Assembly (NCBI GenBank): GCA_028673005.1
Contig: CM054118.1
Span: 3,555,410 to 3,619,409, forward strand
Direction of reading: 5' to 3'
Length of the DNA: 64,000 nt
From: Tanypteryx hageni
Lineage: Eukaryota; Arthropoda; Insecta; Odonata; Petaluridae
Every line of letters starts with the position of its first letter. Position 1 is the stretch's first letter. Below the pieces are notes generated by a model. That model saw only the letters and a list, made by a program, of their open reading frames with translations, ran no database searches and was not told where the DNA came from. The position numbers and the translations under genes were made by a program. Shown here one piece after another: positions 1 to 11,850 of this stretch.

Positions 1-23
1 TGTATACATAATTTTGAAAGACC

Positions 24-26
<3 letters not shown>

Positions 27-103
<77 letters not shown>
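27..103. repeat. (TA)n microsatellite
   Basis: This is an uninterrupted TA dinucleotide run. The bases just before it resemble the end of a mariner/Tc1-type element, but too little is present to call one. Confidence 0.97.
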
Positions 104-106
<3 letters not shown>

Positions 107-233
107 CGTAAGGAAATGAAAAGGTAGTTATGAGGGTGGCAACAAGGGGTTGAAGGAAGCCCAGCGGACACCTACCAAGTCGGGGGCTGCTGCTGGGGGC
201 GTCGAAGAGACACGTAAAACACACGAACACAAA

Positions 234-236
<3 letters not shown>

Positions 237-285
<49 letters not shown>
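237..285. repeat. (TA)n microsatellite
   Basis: A pure TA run lies about 130 bp after the first one and directly borders the tandem repeat that starts near 296. Confidence 0.97.
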
Positions 286-288
<3 letters not shown>

Positions 289-295
289 CATATCC

Positions 296-1060
296 TCCTC
301 CTCTGTAAATAACGTCTATATGTAATGATAACATGTAACATATACGAGGATACTAATGTTTAGGTACTTTCAGAAGAGCGACAGACCCGAAATTTTTTTT
401 TTCGTAGAACTCTGCGGAAAACCGACTATAAAAAACAAAAATCTTGAAAAAGTTCATCAATGCTGCCGCTAGAAATTCGAAATTGTTAAAACAATTTTTC
501 AAGGTTTATGTATTTCCGAATATGCTACGGAACCTTAATTTTTTTAAATGTTGAATTGGTAAAAAAAAAACTAAATAGGAATTAAATAAATTTTGATATT
601 TGAATTTGTTTGGCGGTTAAAATTCTTAAAATTTAAACAAATTGATAAATGTTTAGGTACTACAGGATTAGCTAGGAAGCTGAAATTTTACGATTATTTA
701 GACGTTAGTGAATTGAAACAAACAAACATTTGAAAGTCTCCAACAATTTGTTATTGCGGCCATATTAATTTTTTTTAATTTAAACAATTAAATAAATATT
801 ATTTCACTTCTAGACGGGCTGCAATTTCAGAATTTGACAGAAATGCGTGAAATTAGTACCTTATATTGGATAAAGTTTAATATTCTTAAATTTGCAAATT
901 GAAGGCATTGTTTTAATCAAATACTCTTCCGTAAGGAAATATCGATATTAGGTGCCGAGGTGAAATCTTTTGAATTAAAAAAATATTTCTAATAATTTTA
1001 TATCTCACTGAAAAATTAATGTTTAACTGAGTGAGATGAAATGCTTACAGAATACAAGCA
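296..1060 (+). repeat. Diverged tandem repeat with ~297-bp monomers
   Basis: The motif TAGGTAC or TAGGTGC recurs at about 356, 654 and 951, a spacing of roughly 297 bp. The intervening sequence is AT-rich and only loosely similar between monomers. A related copy lies in inverted orientation at 41663-42020, where the same motif occurs as GTACCTAAACA and GTGCCTAATCATTAG about 300 bp apart. Both copies sit beside (TA)n tracts. It could be a satellite-like family or the repeated interior of a non-autonomous transposon. No protein coding is visible. Confidence 0.6.
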
Positions 1061-1069
1061 CCAACTACT

Positions 1070-1115
<46 letters not shown>
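1070..1115. repeat. (GT)n(TA)n compound microsatellite
   Basis: A GT run passes directly into a TA run. Confidence 0.95.
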
Positions 1116-1118
<3 letters not shown>

Positions 1119-1200
1119 ATCCTCCGTAAGAAGTCAATATACGTATAATAGATATTTTAACCGCTGTCTCTGCGTGTGTCTCTGACTGCCTGCGTCTAAA

Positions 1201-2140
1201 GCCTCGAGTTACGTTACCTTCCGGCATGAACGCAAATAAACCGAGAACGATAGGCTCGATTTCGACAAATCTTTCACCTGAATACTCAGCGCGATCCCCT
1301 ACAGGTTTAAGTGGGTATTCGTCACCCGGAAAGGTGGGTTCGCCAGGATAGTTTTCGTTTTTGCATTTTATTAGTTAGAATTCGAAGTGTAGACCTTTAT
1401 TATTTAACATTTTAAAATATCTTACGATCTAGAATTTGTCTCGAGATTCATATCATTTCACGCAGAAAAAAATGAAAATTCATATTTTTACCGCTAATTT
1501 TGTTATTTAAATCGTGTTTCCTCGTATTTTAAGTTTATATTCAATTTTCTCCGGTTTTACGACAAAAGGAGGTTGCTAGGGGAGCCGGCATTGTTCATCT
1601 CGGATTTCTGTCTTGTTAGACTCGGGCTTCAAGTGCATTTGCACTAAGCTTGCAATAAAACGCATGAAGGAAAAAACATTGCATCCAGTGACGTCATCTC
1701 CCAGTATAAACGTAAATAAATCAAGAACGGTCAGCTCGATTTCGACAAATTCGCCTGAATACTCGGCGCGAACTCTTGCAGTATTTAAGCCGGTAGTCGT
1801 CTTCCGAAAGGAAAGTTTTCGTTTTTACATTTGATTAACATATAATTAACTTGAATACGATGTGTAGGTCTTTAGTCTTTAACACTTTAAAATATCTTAC
1901 GATCGAGACAGACTCGTGATTTACACAATTTCACGTATAAAGAAATGAATACTCTAGCTCTTACTTTCGATTCTGTTGTTTAATTCGTGTTTGCTCATAT
2001 TTTAAGTTTATATTCTATTTGCTCCTATTTTTCAACATTTCAATTGTTTATCTCGGCTTTCTGCATTGTTAGACTAGGGCTTTAGGTGCATTTTCACTAA
2101 GTAAGCTTACAATGAAAAACGCATCAAGGACAATAACCGA
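1201..2140 (+). repeat. Tandem duplication with 480-bp period
   Basis: The sequence from about 1201 re-aligns from about 1681 at an exact 480-bp offset. Shared blocks include CTCGATTTCGACAAAT (1255 and 1735), AAAATATCTTACGATC (about 1412 and 1890) and the segment around GTTAGACT before the end of each unit. The copies differ by many substitutions and small indels, so the duplication is old. An open frame of 73 codons in the second unit (1613-1834) is not conserved in the first and is not called as a gene. Confidence 0.75.
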
Positions 2141-2514
2141 CTGAAAATTTATGTGAAAAGTTTCGTGTAAATGTAAAACAAATGAAAGACGTAGCGAATA
2201 AAAGAAACGACCCCAATGCATTGCAATAATGAACAACTTAACAGTTCAAACAGAAAGATATTTCACGCATATATTGAGAATATCGTTTCGTTTGCAAGTT
2301 TTATTGTGCAGTTTAAGTAAATTACTATATTGATAACGTTCGTCATTAATTTCTTTCAATATGGTGCATTTATTATTTAATATTATAATATTAAACAAAC
2401 CACAAAGCATACGATATGCTGTTCCATCAGAAATATTGAACAAAACAAAAAATATTGTGTACCGGTAGTATAAATCATGTAGGTATGTGCATTTGGTTAT
2501 GAAAATTGTGTGAG

Positions 2515-2990
2515 CTATATAATTTTTATTCGTTCTTTGCGCGAAGTGAACGCATATAGGAGAGGTCGATTCCATCCGTCCGCATGTTAAAACTCGGAAA
2601 CCATTGGACCAACTATAATTAAATTCAGTATTGGAAAGTTTTGCTAAAATTGGCCGACAGATTTCAATTTCGGTCAAAATCGAACAAAAATGATGACCAC
2701 TTTACATGAAGATCTACAATGTTCTTTTGTTTCAACTCTGAGACCGCTGGACATATTTTGATGAAATTAGGTTTTGGGGAGTTTTGGTAAAATTAACTGA
2801 CTGATTCCAATTTTGGTTAAAATCGGACAAAAATTACTTCAAGTTTACATGGCCTACAAATAGTTGACGTTTCAAACTCGGGAACCGCTTAATGTATTTT
2901 GATGAAATTTGGTATTGGGGAGATTTACTAAAATTAATTGTCCGATTCCAATTTTGGTTAAAATCGGACAATAATTACAAGTACTTTGCA
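2515..2990 (+). repeat. Tandem ~140-bp repeat, three units (family shared with 35815-36150)
   Basis: Three units begin near 2586, 2731 and 2871. Each carries the order 'ACTCGGGAACCGCT', 'TTTTGATGAAATT' and 'CCAATTTTGGTTAAAATCGG'. The left edge holds a conserved flank running from TTCTTTGCGCGAAGTGAACG to CATCCGTCCGCATGTTAAAA. The reverse complement of the same arrangement is found at 35815-36150, so this is a dispersed family and not a local satellite. No coding potential is evident. Confidence 0.8.
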
Positions 2991-4004
2991 TTACTACATT
3001 ATTTTACAACATAAATCGCTTGCTTTTCGTTAAATTCTCATCTTAGCGAAAAATATTGAAATCATTGCTAAATCTCAAGGAACGCATTTGGCTGTGCACT
3101 CCGATATAGAGGACACCTTCCCAATCTTGTATTATGAGGGGCAACAAAAGTGGTTCTCCTAATAACCGTCTTTGTAACAATTTTTTGTTATAGGAAATAT
3201 CGCTTTGGGTCTCTTCATATAGGGTATCTAGATGTTTGCAGGAAGTACTGCAACGGGTCACTACTACGTGCGTGCGTGCGTGTGTAGGTATGTATTTATG
3301 TATGTATATAGCATTTCATTAACCGATTACGTACGTCGAGAAAACAACACGTTTTACAGAACCTTTTGAAATCCATATCGAGTTAAGCAAAATGACCCAA
3401 TTTTACACGAAACATACGCTTCTCTATTAATAAAAGAAAAATCCGTCCGACTTTCCATGACACTGAACTACATTCTCGTGAAAGAGCGAAAGTTTTTTCC
3501 GCAACTCACCGCAAACACGACTCCGGAGAAGGAAGATGCCTTTAAAAAAATATACGTCAGGAGTCGAGCGAAGGCGAAAACTACCATAATTGACTTCCAT
3601 GGATAGGATGAGGGGTTTTTCCAAGGTTTCGGAAAGTCAGTGTCATATTTAAATGCGGCGAGTTTTTGGGAGTTACCTGTGTGAATACCTTATGGAGACG
3701 AAGAGGGAGGGTGAGCAACGCAACATCGCATCTCTCCCATAAGCGAGGAAAGAAACAAATCCTCAGTTTTATGAATAATTACGAGGGAAAAAGAGAAATA
3801 GAGAGAGAATTATGCGTGGTCTTGGCCCAAATATTAGAAAAAATTATATTCTGGGGTCATTGTCTCGAAAATAAATTGACGCAGCAAAACCTTATTAATG
3901 GGCTTTGAAATTTGCATACATATTCGCTGCATAAGTTTTTGAGCGCCGTGAAATTCTAAAATTCTCTTTGTTCGCCCATAAGTGTAGCGGACGACCTTCG
4001 GGTT
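2991..4004. other. No gene recognised
   Basis: This stretch contains only short open frames with no family resemblance. A small simple-sequence patch of CGTG and TATG units lies at about 3268-3310. Confidence 0.6.
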
Positions 4005-4273
4005 AATTTTAACGTGAGAAAAATTCGCGTTGAGATTTTCGCCGCTAATTTTTTGAACGTTCTTTTGCGTTCCATGTAAATATTCCCTCCGGATTTCGTA
4101 TCGCAGGACGGAGCGTTTTTTAGGGTCGTTTTAAGGGTAGTTTTTTCCGAGGACAATACGAGATCACAATAGAAATTTTCAACCTGCGATAGATAATCTT
4201 TAGGTAGGTTTTGGTGCATTGCACCACCTGCCACCCACCAATTAGGTGAATTGCAGGGTATGATGTAGATGTA
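4005..4273 (+). repeat. Dispersed repeat with conserved retroposon-like 3' module, copy 1
   Basis: The last ~62 bp (4212-4273) contain TGGTGCATTGCACCA, a small hairpin, then CTGCCACCCACC, AATTGCAGGGTA and the tail GATGTAGATGTA. The same module recurs at 11001-11062 and, shortened, at 11802-11848. Copies 1 and 2 also resemble each other upstream for ~200 bp. A constant 3' end with variable 5' extent and a short repeated GATGTA tail is typical of a non-LTR retroposon end. Which LINE it belongs to is unknown. Confidence 0.65.
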
Positions 4274-7200
4274 TCCCAGGGTGGCGGGATGTGAAATTAA
4301 ACGAACTGAATCCTACATGCAAGCTCGCGTTACGAAATATATTTGTGTGTATTATGAAAAGAATAGGAATGACGTCACCGAAGTGAGAGACGCGGGAGCG
4401 TTTTCTTGCAATGCGTTAAAAACACACATTCGCCCCGATTCTCCTAAATCGAAATTCGAGATGATTTGGACAGGTGGAGTAGAAGAATAGAATTTAGACA
4501 AATTCCTATGCTGCCTCAAAATTTTCAAGCTAAAATTTCACGAAGAAAAGGATAAAAAGAGAAGTAATCAAAGAACGATTCGAAAATCTAAACTTAATGG
4601 TATCGTAAAAGCCTAGTACTAAAGACATTAACCCTTCCTCCGAATTTTGTTCGACATCAGCGCTCAATAAACGATTTTTGTATGCTACTGCAGCATTTCT
4701 CAACGTGGGGTACGCGTACCCTCGAGGATACGTGAGAGAATTTCTGGGGCACGCCAACACGACGACGGAAGTTTTACCTAATAACGAAATAATATAACTA
4801 ATTATAATTTCATTTATAAAACAACACAATTATGTGTACAAAATTCTGAGTAATGCAAAATTGGTTTGTGGGCAGCTTAACGGAGATTTAACGATGATTA
4901 GGATTTCCGTGCATTATTATGACCATGGGATAGAATGCGTTATTTGCATTTCACTTCAATTCCCTGCGATAAAATTATGAATAGAGACAAAGAAGAAATA
5001 ATTCGATCAGTTTATATTTAAAGCAATATGGGTTTTTTTAATTCGGCAATTGCAAAAATCTCTTGCCCATCCACTTTCATTCGTCAATTGTGTTTCAAAT
5101 TTAATTGAAGCAGGGCTGCGACAAACTACTTGAATGTTACCGACAAATTTTGCGTAATAAGCTGATAAAGAGCCAAGCAGTCGATCCTGGGCTATTTAGA
5201 GGTCCATAGATCCCCATGCGTTCCCCAGGAAATATTTTTAGATGATGTGCTTTAACTATAAATAACGTCAAATTATTTACCATGTAATTTTGTTTCTCTA
5301 ATAAATGACAATAAAATCCGGCGATAATATGCTTTTACAATGAATGTGGATCCAAAAATACCATTGTAAAATGATTTCCCCTTGGACGCCTAAGGGTTAT
5401 AGTACCGCCATCGAACGCGGATTTAGCTTAACGCGGAGTTGACAGGAACGCATCCTCCGCATTAGGCGGGAATCAGCTGTACCTGTAAAATTATCCTGGG
5501 GTACTTCAACTTTAAAGAAAAAAGGGAATGAAAAAGGTTGAGGAACACGGTACTAATGCATTCATGTCGTGAATTTTTAATTAACTGCGGAATTATCTGA
5601 TTCCACGAATCGGGGCCCATTTTTTTATCGTTGCTTATAATATGCATATAACCTACAATTACAAACCCATCAGCGAAAAGAACACTAACGATGGCTACGA
5701 TGATTAAACGCACGTGAAATTAATAAAACTGGATTTCTTCGAAACATTTATCAGCAATTTTGACGGGAATTCACCAACAGCATTCAGCGGTTAGTTAAGG
5801 TTCTTGCGCGCTTTTTAAAAAATCGGGTTTTATGTAACGTAAAACTTACGCGATTTTCTTGAAGAAATTTAAGAAACGCTCACAACGTAAAAGGAAGATC
5901 AAGCCAATCAATTTTTAATGCCTTTAACATTCCTGAGTATTCTAGCTTAAAAGGTTTTCTCGAAATATATTTTCCAAGTCTCTCTCTCTGAAGCTGAAAA
6001 ATTTGCTACGCGAAAAGCTGGAGGATAATTACGTTCCAAGACTTCTCCGCAACGAGAATTTTTAATAAAATCTCTTTAGAAAAAAGTAAACGAAAACGGG
6101 CAGAATAAAAGAAAACGCATTAAATTTTCTAAAAGGGGAGAGTTTTGGCGCTGAGAAGGCGAGATCGTTAGAAAAATTAATCCAGAGAATTGCTGCCATA
6201 AAAAAATCGTTGGCAATGTTGGTATGCAGGGTCGTCACAAAAGGAGTGGGAAACCCGAGGAAATCCAGCGAGCGTGGGGCCCTATTAACATTAACCGCGA
6301 ATGGTAGCATTTTCTAGCATTGATACCGAAAAGTGGATCTCCGGAATGGACGCCCCGATTCGCCTTAGACGCGGGCCTCTTAGTATGACTGGCTAATTAA
6401 ACCACCGGTAACTACAACATAAATGTAAATGAGGTTACATCATGAATAGAAGCGGTTTCCAAACATCGCGAAGACGCTCCCTCACCTAAGAAAACTGTCC
6501 TACGTCATGTGCAATCGCTATCCGTAAAAATTACTACTGGATCTAAAATATGCCGTTAATATTACCGTATATAAAAATACATGGACGAAAACGATGTCCT
6601 AACCACTCGAGGGCTAGAATTTGACAGCCGCATATTAAAGATTTCACGATCAAGATGGTTAAATAGAGCTAATAGTATCAACTCATTTGTGCTCTCCCCA
6701 CATGAGGTCGCGTCCCAAATTTTGGAAACCATTGATGCAGATCAATGCGATCCATAAAGTTTTACTTAACAATAAATGTGAAATATCAAGCCCGCCCCAA
6801 GACCCTGTGGTAACCAGATGTGTGCACCAGCTCGAAGGCAGCCGTCTTCAGCGGCGATCCATCCATCGTAGATTCTATAAAGAAAGCATTAAAACAATTT
6901 ATTACTTCTGAAAACCAATGCTCTAGTTAAGTAATTAGTATACTTTAACCACATTTAGGTGTGAATAATTGTCCTTAATAACCGACTAATTTAATTGACT
7001 TATCTCTAACTCTGAGCAATGTACTATAATCATTAGCAAGTGTACGTTTATCACGATTTTTAAGTACATCCAGGTCAAATTTATTGCGGTAACATTAAAC
7101 ATAGATACGACATCGTAAGTTACAACACAATAGAATCGAAAACCTAGAAAAGAGTGTTATTTCCAAAAACCTTAATTTTCTCCTTTTGAATATAATTTGG

Positions 7201-8160
7201 CGGGTGTAGGATATTTTTTGAAATGCGCTTTGAAAAAGGTGAGAATCGAGACACGAACTCGGAACTTAAACTTATGAACGGAAAAATAGAAGTGATGTTA
7301 TTTTTACAGACAATAGAATTAAAGTCCGTTCCAACTCAGCCCGAAATTGGATTGGAAACCGGAAAAAAGCAGTTACAGCTCGCGTTTTCGCCATGTTTGC
7401 GAGTTCAATGGTTTTATATGAGTGAAGTGCACCTAAATTCTGTTTTACAATAGTTGAACAGTTTTGTTTTTGTTTTGCGTGGGTAGCAACAAATAGATCG
7501 TTGATTTTATTTTAACCCTTAACTACCGACACAGTTTTTCACGTTAATAACGACGCCTCGTCTCACAGACTACTTCATCTTCTCACCCACATATCTCTGT
7601 GATCAAGTGCACTAAAACCGTTTTCATTTGTTTAACATCTAATAATCAAATAGTTTTCATTTTTGTACAAAAATTGGCCAAAAAATTGGCAATATATGTA
7701 AACAGTACCACAAGAAAAGTAAGAAAGTAGTTGATCTAGTATTTTTAATACAAATTTATTAAGTCTTAAAAATACAAAATGTATTGAAATTGTATGTTTT
7801 TAAGGGTATATAAATATATGTTAGCTAAAAAGATTACAGAAAAATCAAAAAATCGTAAAAATAATGTCACCGACGCTAACATGTTAACTGCAGGGTCCGG
7901 ACTCCCTCTGGAAGTACTTATAGGCCCCTCAACCCACGAAACGCGGGGAGGGGGCAAGATTTAGCCCCCCGCCCCTCCTCCCCAATCATTCAAACCGTAC
8001 TGACTATGGCGTCTGACCCCCGCTTTAGGAACCCGAAAAATGTAATTGCGGCTTCTACAATACGGATTTGTAAAGCTGAGAAGAGGCCTTTCTCGGCATG
8101 AAAACCATTGCAAGATATAGGCTACGATTATGTCTTCTGACGTCTCCCGCTCATAGGCCA
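4274..8160. other. AT-rich stretch without a recognisable gene
   Basis: All open frames are under about 100 codons, lack family signatures and look random. I see no tRNA-like fold, transposase motif or clear tandem repeat. Ordinary non-coding DNA or very decayed repeats are the likeliest content. Confidence 0.5.
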
Positions 8161-8273
8161 ATGTATTTTCTCATGTGTCAACATTTCTGAAGTGTTGTAC
8201 ATAGTTATAGTCTCTTTCATAACTTTGCGACTGGCATTTCGTACGTACTCGGGACCGCTCGTGTGTTTCCGCT

Positions 8274-8328
8274 GCTAGGAGGTGGGGAGACGTTTCCCCA
8301 CCTCCTAGCGAGGAGACGTCTCCTCGCT
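8274..8328. repeat. Two overlapping near-perfect palindromes
   Basis: At 8274-8309 the arms GCTAGGAGGTGGGGA and TCCCCACCTCCTAGC surround six bases, and four of those six also pair. Overlapping it, 8307-8328 is a perfect 22-bp palindrome whose core is GAGGAGACGTCTCCTC. The local sequence is much more GC-rich than its surroundings. It could be a transposon or LTR regulatory region, or an insulator-like binding site; nothing here decides. Confidence 0.85.
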
Positions 8329-8829
8329 GGAGAACTTAAACTCGGCGCTGCCATATCTTCTAAATTGGAATACATCACGGAGAGCTCAGAAAAAAAGAGA
8401 AAGATGCCAGGGGTGAGCTACTGGAACTGTTCGGAAAACGAAGACGTTATCACGTGGCAACAGAGCATTTAGAGACTCAATGAGTGCACAACGGAGGCCA
8501 GAGAGAGAATGAGCTCTTGGCGGGGGAGTCTCCAACTATTTCATTCCTATTGGTACCCGTAAGATCACGTACTGGGAAGTTCTCTTCTCCGCTCTCTCTC
8601 TCTCAGCCGCAAAGATATATGAAACAGAGTATAGTAAAGATTATAGTGCTTATTTGTGTATATTTACTTGATATGTATTACGCAAATAGCAGGTGGAAAC
8701 AACAGCACCTCCTACATGATGAGTAATGAGGCAGTTTCGCTCTCACAGCCATGGCATACACAACATGGTGAACTTCCTACGTCATGAGATGTATTTATTC
8801 GAAGAGTATGCAGACATGTGTTTGCTTTT

Positions 8830-9755
8830 GGGCAGAGGCTTTTGGGAGAGGTAGATCATGCAAAACGTAGCTCGGCCTGTTCCTGGACAATTTATTGCGA
8901 TGCGGGGAGAAAAATACTCAGATCGATGCCATATTCATTGACTTCAGGAAGGCGTTTGATAAAGTATCTCATAAGAAATTAACTGCGAAGTTAGGACAAT
9001 ATAGTATGAATCTGAAAGATGTCACTTGGGTGAGAGACTTCCTCTCGAAAGAGAACAGATAGTTATCATCGATGGGAAATACTCGTCCCCCGTTAAAGTT
9101 GGGTTGGGTGTTACTCAGGGAAGTGTATAGGATCTACTACTGTTCTTAATCTATGTAAATGATATCTGCTCGGTAGTTCATAGTAAAATTAGACTTTTCG
9201 TTGATAATACCGTTCTGTATAAAGAGATAAAAAAACAGGACTATCATTAGCTGGGTGAAGACTTAAGAACCGTTTAAGCGTGGTGCAAAGACTGGCAAAT
9301 AGAAATTAATTACACTAAATATGCCGCGGTTACAATCTGAAAAAGTAAGAACAAAGATGTAGGTTTCGAGGATAAAATAGATGGAATGAACATTCAAGCA
9401 GCTAAATATGCAAAATATTTAGGAGTAACCATTTGTCGAGATCTTTCGTGTTACAGGCGCGGCCAACAATAGACTGGCTTTCATAGGTAGAATTGTACGG
9501 TTCACTAAAGAAAAAGTACGTGAAACATGTTACTTATCACTGGTTAGACCACAAGTGGAATACGCCTCATGCATATGGGATCCGTACGAGATGGGACATA
9601 TAATTCAATTAGAAAGAGTACAGCGCAGAGCAGCCAGATTCGTAAAACAAAAGTACGAGCATAAGGAAAGCGTCACATTGAACTCAAGGTTGAGGCTTCT
9701 GGAAAAATATAGATCTATTTCTACAAAAAAAGTCGAGCCGCAGAAGGAAGTCCGA
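8830..9755 (+). pseudogene. Decayed non-LTR retrotransposon RT (CR1/Jockey-type)
   Basis: This is a remnant of a LINE reverse transcriptase, which copies element RNA at the target site. Conserved blocks appear in order across frames: GRGRSCKT (about 8850), AIFIDFRKAFDKVSH (about 8926-8970), GVTQGSV (about 9105), LFLIYVNDI (about 9145), KYLGVTI (about 9415) and LVRPQVEYASCIWDP followed by LERVQRRAARFV (9540-9645). The usual catalytic F/YADD block reads FVDN (about 9197-9208), so one catalytic aspartate is lost. Several stops and frameshifts interrupt the frame. The endonuclease and 5' part are absent. Only the last ~67 codons (9555-9758) are an uninterrupted frame. The clade call is by motif resemblance only. 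Confidence 0.85.
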
Positions 9756-9955
9756 TGAGAGCTGGAAGTGAAGAGGGGGCAAGGAGGGAGCGCTGTTGCC
9801 AAGCGAGACCGAGACAACGTGAAGACAATGGGCATGGGGCTCGTTACGTTTATTCTGTTGTTCACGGTGCTTACCTGTCGATGCCTCCTGTCCTTGAAAC
9901 CGCCAAAACGCAAGATAAAATAAACGTTTCACTTAATACTAAAATATAGACTTAC

Positions 9956-10795
9956 ATTTTTATTAACACCTCAATCCCGAAGACTTTCATTTAAATCCCA
10001 TCTCAGATGCCGAAGGAGATTTTTTTTATTCCGTAATTCAGGCGCAAAAATTGCAAAAAATACATCAAACCATAACCTTTCAAATTTATTCTGGAATTTT
10101 ATAAAAAAATTAGAGTATTTGTAAACAACAAGATATTTTAAAGCTATAAGTTTTACTCTAGCTTGAAATAAGTGAAGACTCTTTGCTGGAGAGAAGCGAT
10201 TTTACACTGTTCCGCTATCTATCCAGCGCGCGCCTGCGCCTTCATATAATATACAATATCATAAAAACTATAGAAGATATTGGCGTGCAACCTTCGCCAA
10301 AAGTAAATTTAAACTATTCTAAACTTTTATTTACTGAAAATACCACTCTAAACTTATTAGGAAAAAAGTTTCCAACAGGTCAACTTTTTCATGTCTCGAA
10401 ATAAAATTTTAGATAAATGTTACCATTGTTATTTTTTTAAAGGCAGTTTATCATTTTTCTTTATTCTTAAGTTACTTTTTCGTTGTTTGAAATCATTACA
10501 GAAGTCACATAAAAAACATTGTCCGTTTTTATTCAATAGAAGCCGAAATATGACGTTGCATGTATAAGGAAAGAAGATATACGCAGAATACAGAAAAAGA
10601 CATTTACATGTTTTTCAGACTTTTAAGATATTTCCATATTTTTCAGAATGTTTGTACATCCATAATCAGATTTAATATGAAAATTACTATAAGAAACTGA
10701 GAGAATTTTAGTATAATAATTGTTTTAAATCGCATTCTGTTTTAAGACTCACAGCGAAATGGATACTTTCTTCTCTCACATATTGATTTTAAGAT
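9956..10795. other. No gene recognised
   Basis: AT-rich DNA with short random-looking frames and no repeat structure that I can see. Confidence 0.5.
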
Positions 10796-10799
10796 ATGC

Positions 10800-11062
10800 T
10801 AACGCAAACGAAATGTTAGCCCAGATAGGCGAAGATTCTTTTGCCCCATAAACATTCTGCCTCCAAAACTGTTGACAGATGAGAAAAACCCATCGGCCCA
10901 ACAGGAAAGCCTTCTACAAAAGCGATATAGAGGATCGTTTTTCCCTAGGACGATAAGAGACCATAATAGGAAAAGATAACGTAGGAAAACTATGGATCCT
11001 TGGTGCACTGCACCCCCTGCCATCCACGAAAAAGGTGACTTTCAGGGTATAATGTAGATGTA
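10800..11062 (+). repeat. Dispersed repeat with conserved retroposon-like 3' module, copy 2
   Basis: The 3' module at 11001-11062 has TGGTGCACTGCACC, CCTGCCATCCACG, TTTCAGGGTATAATGTAG and a final GATGTAG, matching 4212-4273. Upstream sequence from about 10800 is loosely similar to 4005-4211. It ends in the same GATGTAG tail. No coding region is present. Confidence 0.65.
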
Positions 11063-11529
11063 GAAGAACAGAGCCTATGACTCGCAGAAGCCTTCGTGCT
11101 GAGAAATGGTTCTTATCAGAATTATATAAAGGTATTTAAGAACTCAAAATTCTTCGGGTACCTACGTAATTATCAATAATAACATTTAAAGTATACTATA
11201 TATATTAATATAGATAAAATTGCAAAATGGAGCATAAATAGGAAGGTCAAAGGTTACTCTTTTCAAATACATATGAAGAATTCGTTTGACGTAGTGGTTA
11301 CGTCGGTCGGCACTAAGGGGTTAAATATATTTTATCTATATTTAACTTTGGAAAAACGCAAAATAAAAAATGTACTAAATCAATTTATTGACACAAATTT
11401 TAACTACTGTTTCACGGGTTTGCGAACGCAATGTTGATCCGCGAACACCTTATCTGGAACTCATTATACCTAACGAAAACTTAAGGACTTGTTACACTAT
11501 GAAACTATATAAAACAAACGTAACGTCAA

Positions 11530-11800
11530 CAGCAGATATTGTGAGACTACCTTACCAATGTATATATTTTCTATTTTTTCATATTTATTGTATTGTATTT
11601 ATATTAATTAGTAGTTATAGTAATTTTAAACTTATAAGCAAATCACAAAAACCTCAAGGTATTAAAATGATGTAAATATAATTAACAACCCCTATTGTAA
11701 TTGAGCACTTTCTGACCGGCCGGGAACGTGGGTGCTATCACGAGGGACGGCCTATATTTGTGGTAGAACTACTTACCAAGCCAACGAAGAGAGAGAGAGA
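11530..11800 (-). repeat. Copy 1 of a (CT)n-ended dispersed repeat, probable Jockey-like LINE 3' UTR
   Basis: Read on the minus strand from 11800, this gives a (CT)n run, TTCGTTGGCTTGGTAAGTAG, ACCACAAATATAGGCCGTCC, CGTTCCCGGCCGG, AGAAAGTGCTCAATTACAAT and then AT-rich sequence. It matches 29650-29998 closely and 22488-22856 less closely. The 29.6-kb copy lies on the 3' side of a minus-strand Jockey-like LINE, so I infer that this is a 5'-truncated 3' UTR whose sense-strand tail is (GA)n. Confidence 0.75.
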
Positions 11801-11801
11801 C

Positions 11802-11848
11802 GCTGCCATCCACCAAATAGTTGAATTGCAGGGTAACACGTAGATGTA
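11802..11848 (+). repeat. Dispersed retroposon-like 3' module, copy 3 (short)
   Basis: The sequence GCTGCCATCCACC, TTGAATTGCAGGGTA and GTAGATGTA matches the ends of the repeats at 4.2 and 11.0 kb. It is wedged directly between the (GA)n end of the previous repeat and the truncated transposase that begins near 11851. Confidence 0.7.
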
Positions 11849-11850
11849 AA

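Noticed and set aside
1..26. Possible mariner/Tc1 terminal repeat (GAAAGACCCTGTATA) at the window start
   Set aside because: Only one short end is present, it runs into (TA)n, and no transposase or partner end is visible.
8190..8705. Possible solo LTR starting TGTTGTACATAG and ending GGAAACAACA
   Set aside because: The TG...CA ends fit, but no 5-bp target duplication, primer-binding site or internal retroviral sequence was found; chance is likely.
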